Shown here: positions 35,049 through 44,955 of the stretch, one piece after another
How the letters are laid out: every line of letters begins with the position of its first letter
Position numbering within the stretch: position 1 is the first letter of the stretch
From: CAVSVP01 sp963731125
GTDB taxonomy: Bacteria; Pseudomonadota; Gammaproteobacteria; Competibacterales; Competibacteraceae
Length of the DNA: 64,000 nt
Assembly (NCBI GenBank): GCA_963731125.1
Contig: CAVSVP010000009.1
Location: 620,001 to 684,000 of the forward strand
Reading direction: 5' to 3'
The notes under the pieces: model-generated
What the model saw: the letters and a program-made list of their open reading frames with translations, nothing else
Told to the model about the DNA's origin: nothing
The model's database searches: none
Translations under genes and position numbers: made by a program

Positions 35049-35728
35049 TGCGCCCTTTAACGGTGCCAAAGAATGCAGGAAGCCACGCCCGGATAACGGC
35101 GTGAGGGTTATACGGCATGCGTTGGCGGTTGGCAACCGTTGAGGTATGAAGCCCGTAGACGATGTACGGACTCTGCGAGCCATAAAGCGGAGGATCCGGC
35201 TAACCCTGGTGACCTATGCTGACGCGAGAAACCTGGGTGGGAAGCGGCGTTACCAAGAATAGGTGAAAATGGCTGATACCCCTAGCCCAACAAGGGGAGG
35301 TAGCAGGACCGGTTTGTCTAACTTGAACCGGTCGTTATTCCGAAGCCTACCCGGCGTAGAGCAGGCAGCTACGGGTCATAGAGTCTTTGGCAGTGGAACT
35401 GGGGAACTCCTGGCCGGCTCCCCCTGTGAAGGGGACGCGACAATGCCAGTGTGCCGGCAGGAGGACGGAGGCGGCGTAGTAGCCAACGGCCCGGCGGTAA
35501 TGGCTGGGACAGGGTGAAGGTCCGCCAGGGTAAGCTGGACAAAATGATGGCCAACAGATGCAACGAGGAAAGCAGATGATGGCAGCGATGCTGCTGGTGC
35601 ACCTCGTGGTCGTGACGACCAATCTGCTCGAGCAGAGTCGTTCAGCCCAACTGGAAAGCGCAGTGCGGTGAAAGTCGCATGCTGCGTTTGGAGCGGGGGA
35701 AAGACCGCAAGGTCCTACCTATCGCTAC
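35049..35728 (+). ncRNA. ORF-less group II intron (ribozyme only), 680 nt
   Basis: The 5' end is GTGCGCC, fitting the GUGYG consensus. A 34-nt domain V at 35656-35689 folds as a 9-bp stem, a 5-bp upper stem and a GAAA loop (35670-35673) with a 2-nt bulge (AT, 35679-35680) and carries the AGC triad at 35657-35659. Domain VI follows, with a possible branch A at 35721, 8 nt from the end CTAC. No reverse transcriptase is encoded; domain IV is short. The edges are inferred from consensus. Position directly after the IS left end suggests insertion into that IS. Mobility would need a maturase supplied in trans. Confidence 0.8.
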
Positions 35729-35779
35729 CGGCGCTAGGGGCATGATAGAGGCAATATCCGCTGAAGAAAACGCCACAAG

Positions 35780-37129
35780 ATGCTGCTACCGTTAGTGGGT
35801 GTACCCTGCCTTATCCAAGAGGGGCTTGAGCCTTATCGAGATCTGTTCTGCCGAAAGGCGGGGTTTGAATTGGTCAGTCGTTATGTCACGGGCTTGTTGC
35901 TCAGTCCCAATAAAACGTTGCAAGGGATCTACGCTCAGCACGTGTGGCCTGAGGAGCAAGGGCCGAGTCGCCGGGCGATGCACGCAGCGGTGTTTGAAGC
36001 GGGCTGGGACAGTGACGGGTTGCTGCCGCGGCACCGGGCGGTGGTAGCCGGTGAACATCGTGGGCGAGGCCTGGAAGTGGTGAGTGTGGATTGGACGTAT
36101 GTGCATCATGATCGCGGTCCTGAGATTTACGCCGCTAAGCGAGCTTACGACCATGTCGAGGGGCGGATGAGCACCTACCAGACCCTGGTGACGGCGGTGG
36201 TGGCCAATGCCGAGCGGGTAGATGGTGTTGCCATCGAGGTGCAGTTTCCCAATTATCAGGTTGAAGAATTAGGCTATCTCAACATGACCGCTCGCGACGA
36301 TTATCCGGATCTGGAATCCGCTCGTCAGCGGTTTATCGACTTATTACATTATCAGAAAAACCGCGCGTCTTATCGCAAGCGCACGGAAATTGCCGTGGAG
36401 ATCGTGCGTCAATTGGAAGCGGAAGGCCATTTTCCCAAAGCGCCTTATGCCTTTGACAACGGCGTGCTGTCGCTACCGTTGACCCAGTTGATTGAGCAAC
36501 AGGGTAAGCATTGGGTGTCGGAGTTGGAAAGGACACGGCTGATTCAATGGCAGGGTCAGTGGCGTCGTGTCGATGAGATCGCCGCTGAGTTGGGCCAACA
36601 GCACCCCGAAAGCTTTCGACCGCTGAAGGTGACGGTGCGTAACGGGCAAGCAAAAGCCTTCTGGGTGTTTACCAAAACGGTTCGCTTAAAACGCTACGGT
36701 CGCAAGCGCCTGGTCATTGTTCATGAACAAGCGGATCTCGCGGATCAACCCCGCTTTCTTCTCACCGATGCGCTGCACTGGGAGGCGGGGCGGGTGATTC
36801 GGGTGTGGAGTTATCGCTGGCCGGTCGAAATCTTTCATGAGTTTTGCAAACAAGCCGTGGGGCTGGAGGCGTCTCAGGTACGCAAGGAGGAAGCGGTTAA
36901 ACGCCACTTCCGCTTGAGTTGCGTAGCGCAGTCGCTGCTTCAGCGTACTCCGGCGGGTGGCAGAACATCAGAGAGATTTGCCTTTGCTGAAGACCATCAG
37001 CAAACCGTCGGTCAGAAGCGCTACACCCTCACCCGCGATGCGTTGGGCCAGTTGGTGAAGTTGGTGCAGGGTCTCTTCGCCCAGGGACAATCCGATGAAC
37101 AGATTCTGGAGCGATTGATGCCTACTTGA
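35780..37129 (+). CDS. IS701-like DDE transposase
   Basis: A 449-residue transposase. Catalytic positions are likely D in VVSVDWTYVHHD, D in YAFDNGVL, and E in WPVEIFHEFCKQAVGLE. The N-terminus MLLPLVGVPCLIQEGLEPY resembles that of the IS701-like transposase at 43.4 kb, so the two elements are distant relatives. It starts 51 nt after the intron 3' end and its own promoter may have been separated by the intron. Confidence 0.82.
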   Translation: MLLPLVGVPCLIQEGLEPYRDLFCRKAGFELVSRYVTGLLLSPNKTLQGIYAQHVWPEEQGPSRRAMHAAVFEAGWDSDGLLPRHRAVVAGEHRGRGLEVVSVDWTYVHHDRGPEIYAAKRAYDHVEGRMSTYQTLVTAVVANAERVDGVAIEVQFPNYQVEELGYLNMTARDDYPDLESARQRFIDLLHYQKNRASYRKRTEIAVEIVRQLEAEGHFPKAPYAFDNGVLSLPLTQLIEQQGKHWVSELERTRLIQWQGQWRRVDEIAAELGQQHPESFRPLKVTVRNGQAKAFWVFTKTVRLKRYGRKRLVIVHEQADLADQPRFLLTDALHWEAGRVIRVWSYRWPVEIFHEFCKQAVGLEASQVRKEEAVKRHFRLSCVAQSLLQRTPAGGRTSERFAFAEDHQQTVGQKRYTLTRDALGQLVKLVQGLFAQGQSDEQILERLMPT

Positions 37130-40100
37130 ATCGATGCTGCTCTCAACATTCCGAGGTTAACTTTCCAAGTCGTGTAATAAACGCTCCGTCCCGCCCCGAA
37201 ATAATGACCATAAACGTGCTGATAGATTGTCTCTACCTTCTCCTGAAAGAGTTCCGGTGTATACCTTTCCGGCAGTTCCTGATCCAAGATCTTCTCGATG
37301 GTGACCCGCACCTGGGCTCGGGACTGCTGCCGTTTACGCCAGTCAAGCACCAGTTTTTCCCTTGTCAGCGTAGCGAGCAGGTCTCTGGCTGCCGTCTTTA
37401 TCTGCTGCCTTTCCTTGGCAGTCAATTTTTCAACCTCGGGCTTGATCAGCAGGTCAAAGACCACCAGTTCTTCTTCCGACAGCTGCTCGGCGATACCTCG
37501 CTGCTCCTCGTCGTTTAGCTCTCCGGCGAACTTCAATAGACGTTTGAAGAACTCTTCGACATTGAGACAACCGGCATTATACTCGTCAATCAAGCACTGG
37601 AAGCGTTCCAGATAATCCACCCGGGTCCGGTTCAGGCGCACCAGTTGCTGCATTTTCTGGTTAACGGCGCCCTTGAGCTTCTCAGCCTCGGTCCGCTTGC
37701 GACCTCGGGAAAACTTTTCTTGCAGCGCCTCAAAATCAATCCGGCTGAGATCTACCCGCTGATCGGTACCATATTCCTCGGCAGCGGGCTCTCGAATGAC
37801 ATAGCCTTCGGACTGGATTGAGCGATCCAGCAGATTTTCCACCTGTTCCATCACATCGGAAATATCCGCCGACGGTGTCAGGTCACGGATTTTCTTCGCC
37901 AAGACTTCAACCAGCTGACAGTCCGGCGCCAGGGTATTAGCCACCGCATCGGGCAGCACGGCCTTATACAGCAGGCTAAGGCGGGCGGCGAGGGCCAGGT
38001 AGCGCTTTTTATCGGCATCGCTACCGATGAGGGCCTCAACGGCGTCATCCAAACATTTGACCTTTGCAAATCCCTGCGCCGCCTGTATAGCCTCCAGGTT
38101 GACGCCGTGCCGCCCACAAAACCCGGTCGCCTCTTGCAGCGCAGTCTGCAATTGGGCCACCAGCACCGCTTTGTCCTCGACAGGCTTTTCCCCCTCCCCC
38201 GCCTCGCCGCCGACGCCCGAGCCGTAGATCGCCAAGGCCCGCTGCAAATTGCGGAACACGCCGACGTAATCCACGATGGTGCCGTTGACCTTTTCCGGGA
38301 ACACCCGGTTGGCCCGCGCAATGGTTTGCATCAGGGTGTGGTTGCGCATGGGCTTATCGAGATAAAGGGTCGAGCAGCAGGGGGCGTCAAAGCCGGTCAG
38401 CCACATGGCGCAGACAAACACGATCCGCAACGGGTCATCCGGGTCCTTGAATTTGATCTCCAGGTCTTCCTTTACCATGCGCCGGCGGTGGGGCAAGATG
38501 TCGAGACCTTTGCGCTTCATCTCGTCGATTTCGTTCTGGGAGGACGAGACCACCACCGCCATGTCGGTGTCCTGCATAAACTTAAGCCGTTCCTTGAGGG
38601 ATTCCCGTTCCTCGCAGGTCGGCACCGCGGCGATGGCATCCATTAGCTTCGAGACAGCCGGTTGCCAGTGCCTGCGCACCTTGTCGTACATCCTGACAGC
38701 GGTCGCCTTGTCGATGCTTACCACCATGGCCTTACCGAGAAAGCCACGGCCCATAAAGTGCTTGACGATGTCCTCGGCAATGGTCTCCAGGCGCTTGTCA
38801 CGGGTGATCAGATGATACTGGCGGGCAAACTCCCGCTCCAGCTTGCGCTCCTGAGCCTCGTCGAGGGCGGCGTCTTCGAGAAGCTGTTCTATGTCTTCGT
38901 TGAGGTTTTCATTGGTAAGCTGCAGCTCGGGAATACGGTTTTCATAGTAGAGCGGCACCGTGGCGCCGTCTTCCACCGATTGGCGAAAGTTGTAGATACT
39001 GACATAGTCGCCGAACACCTCCCGAGTTTTTTCCTCGCCGGCCATGAGCGGCGTGCCGGTGAAGGCGATAAATGAGGCGTTGGGCAGGGCATTGCGCATG
39101 TTGAGCGCCAGGGTGTCGTACTGGCTGCGGTGAGCTTCGTCGGTAATGACGATAATATCGGCACGCTCTGACAGCACCGGATGGCGCTTTCCCGGCTCGG
39201 TACGAAACTTGTGAATCAAAGTGAAGACGTAGCGGTGGTTTTCCCGTAGCAGCTGGCGCAGATTGGCGCTGCTGGTGGCCTGAGCCTCGGTCTTGGTGAC
39301 GGCGCCGGTGCCGGCGAAGTTTTTGTAGATCTGGTTATCCAGTTCCTGGCGGTCGGTAACGATGACGAAGGTCCAATTGCCGGGCATTGTGCGCAGCACC
39401 TTTTGGGCAAAGAAGATCATTGAGATGCTCTTGCCGCTGCCCTGGGTATGCCAGAATACGCCAAGCCGTCCCTGCCGCGCCTGGATGCCGTCCAGCGCTC
39501 CCAGGGCGTTTTGACCCCGAGGTACTGATGGTTCTTGCCGAGGAGCTTGATATAACCGCCCGGCACATCCATAAACAGGATAAAGTTCTCGATGATATCC
39601 AGCAGCCGCTTCGGCTCGCAGGTACCGCGAATCAGGGTCTCCAGGGAGATCACGCCCGTCTCGCCCTCGCTGTTGATCTTCTTCCATTCGGCAAAGTGCT
39701 CCCAGTTGGCCGTAATGCTGCCAATGCGGCTCAGACTGCCGTTGGAGAGGATAAGCAGGGCGTTGTACCAAAAGAGCGGCGGGATGGTGCTCTTATAGTC
39801 GGTGAGGTTCTTATCGAAGGCGTCCTTGAGTTGTTTATGGATGGCCTTTAGCTCAATGAACACCAGGGGCAGACCATTGACGAAGCCGATAAGATCAGGC
39901 CGGCGGGTATACATCTCGCCGGTGATCCAGAACTGGCTTACCAGCAGGAAATGGTTATTGCTCCGCGTCGTCCAATCAATCAGCCGGACATTCTGCACCG
40001 TCTCGCCGCCGTTCTCGTCATCGGGCACCGTAACCCGCACACCGTTTTTAATCAGGTCGTAGATCTCCCGGTTGGCCTGAGCCAAACTCAGCCGGGAGCG

Positions 40101-40340
40101 GTCGCGGGTCAACTCCTCAATGACCTGCTCGAAGGCGCCGGCCGGCAAATCGGGATTGAGGCGTTCCAGGGCCGGGCGCAACCGGGAGACCAGCACAATC
40201 TCGGACTGGTTGTCCCGCCCCAACGGGCTGCCGCCGGCGTGCTCAAATTCCCGGAGGGCATTGCAGGTTTCCCAGCCGAGCTCGGCAAACAATTCGATGG
40301 TGGGCTGTTCGATGAGAGTGTTTTCTGAATATTCAGACAT
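37021..40340 (-). pseudogene. hsdR: Type I restriction enzyme R subunit, frameshifted and extended by IS
   Basis: HsdR is the ATP-dependent DNA translocase and nuclease of a type I system. The N-terminal nuclease shows PDLIGFVNGLPLVFIELKA; the helicase has GVFWHTQGSGKS (Walker A), DEAHRSQYD and later motor motifs. A one-base loss near 39509-39512 (run of T on the plus strand) splits it: the first frame runs from 40340 to about 39515, the second on to the end. The IS at 35.0-37.2 kb sits on the original stop (GRSVY-stop), so the present frame continues about 50 residues into IS sequence to 37021. Both changes suggest inactivation, unless the indel is a sequencing error. Confidence 0.88.
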
Positions 40341-40515
40341 CCGGGTTTGCTGTTCTTACCGTCATCTAATCAGACATGGAGATCTGTCTTACACAATTCC
40401 CCAGGGATTTGAGGCCTATCAAAAACCTTGAATTTTTTTCTCCCAGCCCTCATAATATGAGTCAGCTCATCTACCATGTGTAGAAGGAGTTACGATGCCG
40501 TCCTACGGGGCGGCA

Positions 40516-41016
40516 TTAGCCTTTCTGGGGCTGGTTTTTCCGGTAAGCCTCGTAATCTTTTCTCAACCTCCGTCTCGTGTGTTCTCTGGTAACCAAAAAC
40601 CCCGTCCACGGCAGCAGATATCCTCTCCGATCAGCAAGCACGACGATATAATCTTGTTCCTCCAGCCAGATGTGAATTCGATCCTCCTTCCCCTTGACGG
40701 CTACCCACATTTTGATTTTTGGATCATCTGAGTGCTCTATGATCGCTCGCGGCCAGCGGATTCTTTCGCATCGCCTCAAATCGGGAGTACGATTTGCTTC
40801 GTCCTTGCCTTCTGACGTCATATGCCAAAAGGTAGCTTCTTTATTGTAAGACAGGGGGTGGCGTTTTAACCCGAGCCTACGCCCTTTAAATACAGGCTGG
40901 CTATCCACAAAATCCTGCTGAAAGTATCGATATATGGCCGCCAAATAGGCATCCCAATTTCCTCCGAAATCGCTGAATAAGACTAATGGTGGAAGCCAGT
41001 CTGGTTCCTCAGTCAT
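40516..41016 (-). CDS. Unknown protein encoded with DUF3800 in the restriction operon
   Basis: A 166-residue protein with no family I can name. Visible features are an N-terminal DFGGNWDAYLAAIYRYFQQDF segment, a His/Trp-containing centre (NKEATFWHMTSEGK), a Cys in RRCERIRWPRAII and a basic C-terminus (TRRRLRKDYEAYRKN). It overlaps the DUF3800 gene by 4 nt (ATGA), so both are made together. The tight coupling suggests a functional pair, possibly with the DUF3800 protein as nuclease-like partner, but nothing in the sequence proves it. Confidence 0.7.
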   Translation of the reverse strand: MTEEPDWLPPLVLFSDFGGNWDAYLAAIYRYFQQDFVDSQPVFKGRRLGLKRHPLSYNKEATFWHMTSEGKDEANRTPDLRRCERIRWPRAIIEHSDDPKIKMWVAVKGKEDRIHIWLEEQDYIVVLADRRGYLLPWTGFLVTREHTRRRLRKDYEAYRKNQPQKG

Positions 41017-41723
41017 CCCTGAGCCTCCGTGGCGTGCCAGCGGAGGATATTCACCTTATCCTCTCTGAGTAACGTTGTTCGAGTTAGACAATAACCTGAT
41101 CGGTGCTGCATCCGTTTGATTAAAGCAATTTTTCCTGCATTGCTTTCTAAACCTCTATTGAGGTAAGACACGACGCCTATCAGTAAATCGGCTAATTGTA
41201 ACTGTTCAACTTCATGCGAATGAACAAGCTGGACGCGCTCGATTAGCTCGCGCGAAAAATCGTACATATTGTTGCAAAGCACTTCGTGTAATTTGGCGAC
41301 TTTCTTCGCTCCTTGTGTATCCTTAATATCAAGGTACAGACGGTATCTGGCATCCGGTCTGAAGATGACCTTCAGCATGTCGAAGTACATCTTGTAATAC
41401 CAGTTATCATGAGTCTGATTAAAATCATCATGCCGCAACTTGGACTTATCCGGCACAATGAGCGCTCGAAAGTGAAGGTCGTCATCATCAAAGAAGTAAT
41501 CGAGTATGTCCAAATAAAAAGCGACTTTAGCTTGCGAAACCTTCGTCCACTTGACTTCAAAATTCTCTGCAAGGCTATGTTTTTGCTTTATTTCTCGAAG
41601 CCGTACTGCAATTTCACGCGTCTTATCTAGCGGACACCAAATCGCTCCGAGCACCATAGCTGTTTGATAATCGTTCTCTAGATGGCAGGACTCGTCGCAG
41701 TAGACATTAAAAGTCTCACTCAT
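41013..41723 (-). CDS. DUF3800 protein, RNase H-like fold
   Basis: A 236-residue DUF3800 protein. The family start motif is kept: FNVYCDESCHLEND, with Asp and Glu placed as in RNase H-like catalytic sites; further acidic residues lie in YRLYLDIKDTQGAKK and QLQLADLLIGVVSY. The family is predicted to be nuclease-like and often occurs in defence islands. It overlaps hsdS by 4 nt and the next gene by 4 nt, so it is an integral part of the hsd operon rather than a passenger. Function unknown. Confidence 0.82.
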   Translation of the reverse strand: MSETFNVYCDESCHLENDYQTAMVLGAIWCPLDKTREIAVRLREIKQKHSLAENFEVKWTKVSQAKVAFYLDILDYFFDDDDLHFRALIVPDKSKLRHDDFNQTHDNWYYKMYFDMLKVIFRPDARYRLYLDIKDTQGAKKVAKLHEVLCNNMYDFSRELIERVQLVHSHEVEQLQLADLLIGVVSYLNRGLESNAGKIALIKRMQHRSGYCLTRTTLLREDKVNILRWHATEAQG

Positions 41724-43233
41724 GCGGCTTCTTCCTTGATTGCGGAGTTGAGCTGAGAGACGTCCAGTTCGCCGGAGATGAGTTTGGGGAGGAGTAGGTC
41801 GCGGGTTTGGCGGAGAATCTCATTCTTGGAATCCAGTACAGTTATCTGACGAAACAATACCGACACTAGCTTGTTAAACCTGTTCAGCAGTGAACAATCA
41901 GCAATCAGCACTGGAATTCGATTCAAGTTTGTTTGTGTAATTTTTGGCTGAGCTGCCCCAGTGATATATCCACTTATATCAAGCTCAGAAAGCATTAGGT
42001 ACAGATACTCCGTAGAGACATCTCCCTTACCTTGGACGATATGTGTATGATTGTTGGCCCAGAACTTACCATTCACATATTGTAGAACTGGACGGCGGTC
42101 AGACGTTATGACACTACCATCCTCTGCAACAAGGAGGTATATGCCATCAAACAAATAATCATCGATATAGTCGAAAATCCTTGCAGCTCCATAATATGGG
42201 TAAACTCCCTTTCGCTTCTCACGCTGCATTTTTGATAAGGGCTTACGCTTGCGGTCATAATTTAAGGACACGTTTCCGAAAGGCACCACCTCCCACCCCT
42301 CCGGAATCTTCCCCAACGGCGAATCCACCATCCGTACCTGTTCATAGCCGGGAAAACGAAACTTGACGAACCACTCCCGGTAGAGGTTCTGGGCCATCTC
42401 TTCCAGGATCTTGATGCGCCGGAGGTTGTTTTCGATGAGGTCGTCGTAGGCGGAGAGAATGGAGGCGATTTTTCTTTGAACTGCTTTTTTGGGGTAAATT
42501 ATCGGGACAGAACGCAGTATAGAAGTGTTCAAATTCGGCATTGTTGCTCCAATTGCCTGATTAAGAATCCATTTTTTTATCCCTTCTTGCTCAAGATAAT
42601 AATGTAAAAAAAATGGATCTACTTCATCATCCCCAAGCGTAATCCGTAGACATCCGGTTCCACAAAGCCATCCTTGCTCTTTATCGGTGATTAATGCATG
42701 ACGTCCGATATCTCCTCGACGCCCATAAATGATGTCTCCAACACTGAGCTTGTGCTGAGATAGTCGTTCAACATGGTGTCCAGCGACGCGGGCTATATCG
42801 TCCTCAGTAACTTCTCATTATCCACAGGTAATCCTATCAGGAAACGGGTTATAATACCGGGATGGAATCGCCTAAACCTCCAATGCCAGATGTTACCGAT
42901 AGCGAACGCAGCCCATTAGTGGATGCGTTGCTTGAGATAATTGCTTGGCAGCAGAAGCAGATAGAGGAGCTGGAGCAACAGATCCTGAAACTCAAGGGTG
43001 AAACGACCAAACCGAACATAAAGCCCAGCACCATGGACAAGGACACGGATACCGATGATAACGAGGGCAATAAGGAGGAAAAGGGTGATAAAGGAAAAAA
43101 GCAAGGCCCCAAACGTAAAAAAACAGAACATCTTCCAATTCATAAGACAGAAATCATCGAACCCGATGTCGTGCCTGAGGGAAGCACGTTCAAAGGTTAT
43201 CGGGATGTCGTTGTTCAGGATCTGGTCATCCAA

Positions 43234-44955
43234 CTCGACTTTTGCAGTGATCTGAGATCAATTTTCCCCTCCTTCGAGGGGCTCAGCCCGGTAGAATATC
43301 TTGAGACGACATGGGCTATATGGCGTGTCTTATTGCCGAAGTCTTCGAGAAGCTCAACACGGTAGAATATCTTTAGACCCTCCCCTTATCGTTTCTGGAG
43401 GTGGAGATATGCTACCGCTCATTGAAGTTCCCGATATTGTGCAGCACTATGCGCCCTTTTTCGAGTCCGTGTTTTCGCCCAAAGCGTTTCAACAATTTCA
43501 GCGGTATCTCAGTGGCTTAATCGTCTCGGAAAACAAAACCGTCGACGGCATTAATCGGCTCTTCGTTGTCGATGTGCGTAACCAGAGTAGCCTCAATCGT
43601 CTCTTGACCGACAGTCCGTTTTTCGTGGACGCGTTGCACCAAGCTCGTCTGGCCTTATTGCAAAGTCTACCAGGGACCGAGATGAAGCCAAAAGGTGTAC
43701 TCAGTCTCGACGATACCTTGTTGACCCACTACGGCAAACACTTTGACAAGATTGCCTACCTTTACGATTCGACCCATGAGTGTTATGTCTGGGCTCACCA
43801 TCTGGTGAATCTTCACTACAGTGATGATCTCACCGATTATCCGATCAACTGCTGTCTGTGGGAGCCGGCCGAGTTGGATACCCTCGAAACAGGGCTCCTC
43901 GCTGCCGGGGTGAGCATCCGCCAGAGCAAATATCGCCTTAAAGACAGCGAACCGAGAAAATGGCGACAATATGTGCTGGGTCTGTGGCGGCGTCATCAGC
44001 ATAAGCCCGAGGTCGCCAAGCTCTATCAAAGTAAGTTGATGTTAGCCCAACAGCTGCTGACCGAGTTCTTCACCACGCATGCGCAAGATACGTTCCCGGT
44101 CACCTTTGACAATTGGTATACCCAGCCCGCCTTTTGTCGATTTTTAGCCAAGACCCTCAAGGTTCCGTATGTGGGAACGCTGGCCGGTGATGATCTCGTC
44201 GTGTTGCCCCACCAGTCACAACGAGTAGAGGCCTTTGATGCTCATCTGCAACAGGAACAGCATCAAGTCCTCAAAAAGGGAGGCAAACCACTCTTTCGCA
44301 AACTGTCAATCCCCTACAAAGGAGACCAAGAGACCTACTACAGCTACTGTAAAACCCATCACATTCATAACTTTGGCAAGCACCGTTTGGTCATCAATCA
44401 TCGCCAGGCCGATCTCTCGGATACCGTTTCCTACTTCATCTCCAACCAGCTGAAGTGGCAAGCCGGGGGGATCGCCCGCATCCGACGTCATCGCTGGCCC
44501 GTTGAAGTCTATCACGAAGAAGGCAAAGCGGATGGGCTGGATCAGTATCAAGTGCGGGACTTCGAGGCGATATCCTGGCATGTCGCTCTTGTCGCCGTCA
44601 CTTATAGCCTACTGCGTGCTGCTCAACACGATGCATCCCTACTTCACAAGCTCCAACGCCATGTCCAGACTCAGCTGGATGGTTCGGCAGGAAGTTGGCG
44701 TCGCAATACCCAGGCACAAGCGCTGTGGACCTTGGCGATTTTCATTGCCACTGGGCTCTCCCAAGGTCAGACGCTGTCAGAGGTGATCGAACCCCTCGTT
44801 GCCGTGTTTGCGTATTGAGGACCCGCCGCTCTGCTTTTCAAGGTGATGAATGAGCCTGGCTTGGAGCATTTCAAGCCGGGGCAGGGGGAGTGTTTGCCCT
44901 TTCCCTGATAGAAACCCACTGATTTTACTTGTTTTACAGCCCTGCAAAAGTCGAG
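43234..44955 (+). mobile_element. IS701-like element, complete, 1722 bp, nested in the IS66-type element
   Basis: Inverted ends CTCGACTTTTGCAG (43234-43247) and CTGCAAAAGTCGAG (44942-44955), with a 6-bp duplication ATCCAA (43228-43233 and 44956-44961). Near the left end the phrase GGTAGAATATCTTGAGAC is repeated in altered form within about 80 bp. Confidence 0.9.
43409..44818 (+). CDS. IS701-family transposase
   Basis: A 469-residue transposase starting at ATG 43409 after GGAGGTGGAGAT. DDE residues are visible in GVLSLDDTLLTHYGK, PVTFDNWYTQP and RWPVEVYHEEGKADGLDQYQ. Full length and apparently intact, so this is probably the youngest of the nested elements in the hsdS gene. Confidence 0.87.
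   Translation: MLPLIEVPDIVQHYAPFFESVFSPKAFQQFQRYLSGLIVSENKTVDGINRLFVVDVRNQSSLNRLLTDSPFFVDALHQARLALLQSLPGTEMKPKGVLSLDDTLLTHYGKHFDKIAYLYDSTHECYVWAHHLVNLHYSDDLTDYPINCCLWEPAELDTLETGLLAAGVSIRQSKYRLKDSEPRKWRQYVLGLWRRHQHKPEVAKLYQSKLMLAQQLLTEFFTTHAQDTFPVTFDNWYTQPAFCRFLAKTLKVPYVGTLAGDDLVVLPHQSQRVEAFDAHLQQEQHQVLKKGGKPLFRKLSIPYKGDQETYYSYCKTHHIHNFGKHRLVINHRQADLSDTVSYFISNQLKWQAGGIARIRRHRWPVEVYHEEGKADGLDQYQVRDFEAISWHVALVAVTYSLLRAAQHDASLLHKLQRHVQTQLDGSAGSWRRNTQAQALWTLAIFIATGLSQGQTLSEVIEPLVAVFAY

Larger units (their letters stand above)
35030..37175 (+). mobile_element. IS701-like element carrying an embedded group II intron
   Basis: Ends: CACGACTTGGAAAAGTTA (35030-35047) and TAACTTTCCAAGTCGTG (37159-37175), an inverted repeat with one extra A on the left. 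A 7-bp duplication TAATAAA flanks it (35023-35029 and 37176-37182). The element is 2146 bp; without the 680-bp intron it would be 1466 bp, a normal IS701 size. On the minus strand the insertion lies on the hsdR stop codon: the pre-insertion sequence reads GTT TAT TAG. Confidence 0.85.

Noticed and set aside
35263..35760. Short open frames over the group II intron region
   Set aside because: They lie within structured intron RNA and none resembles a reverse transcriptase or maturase.
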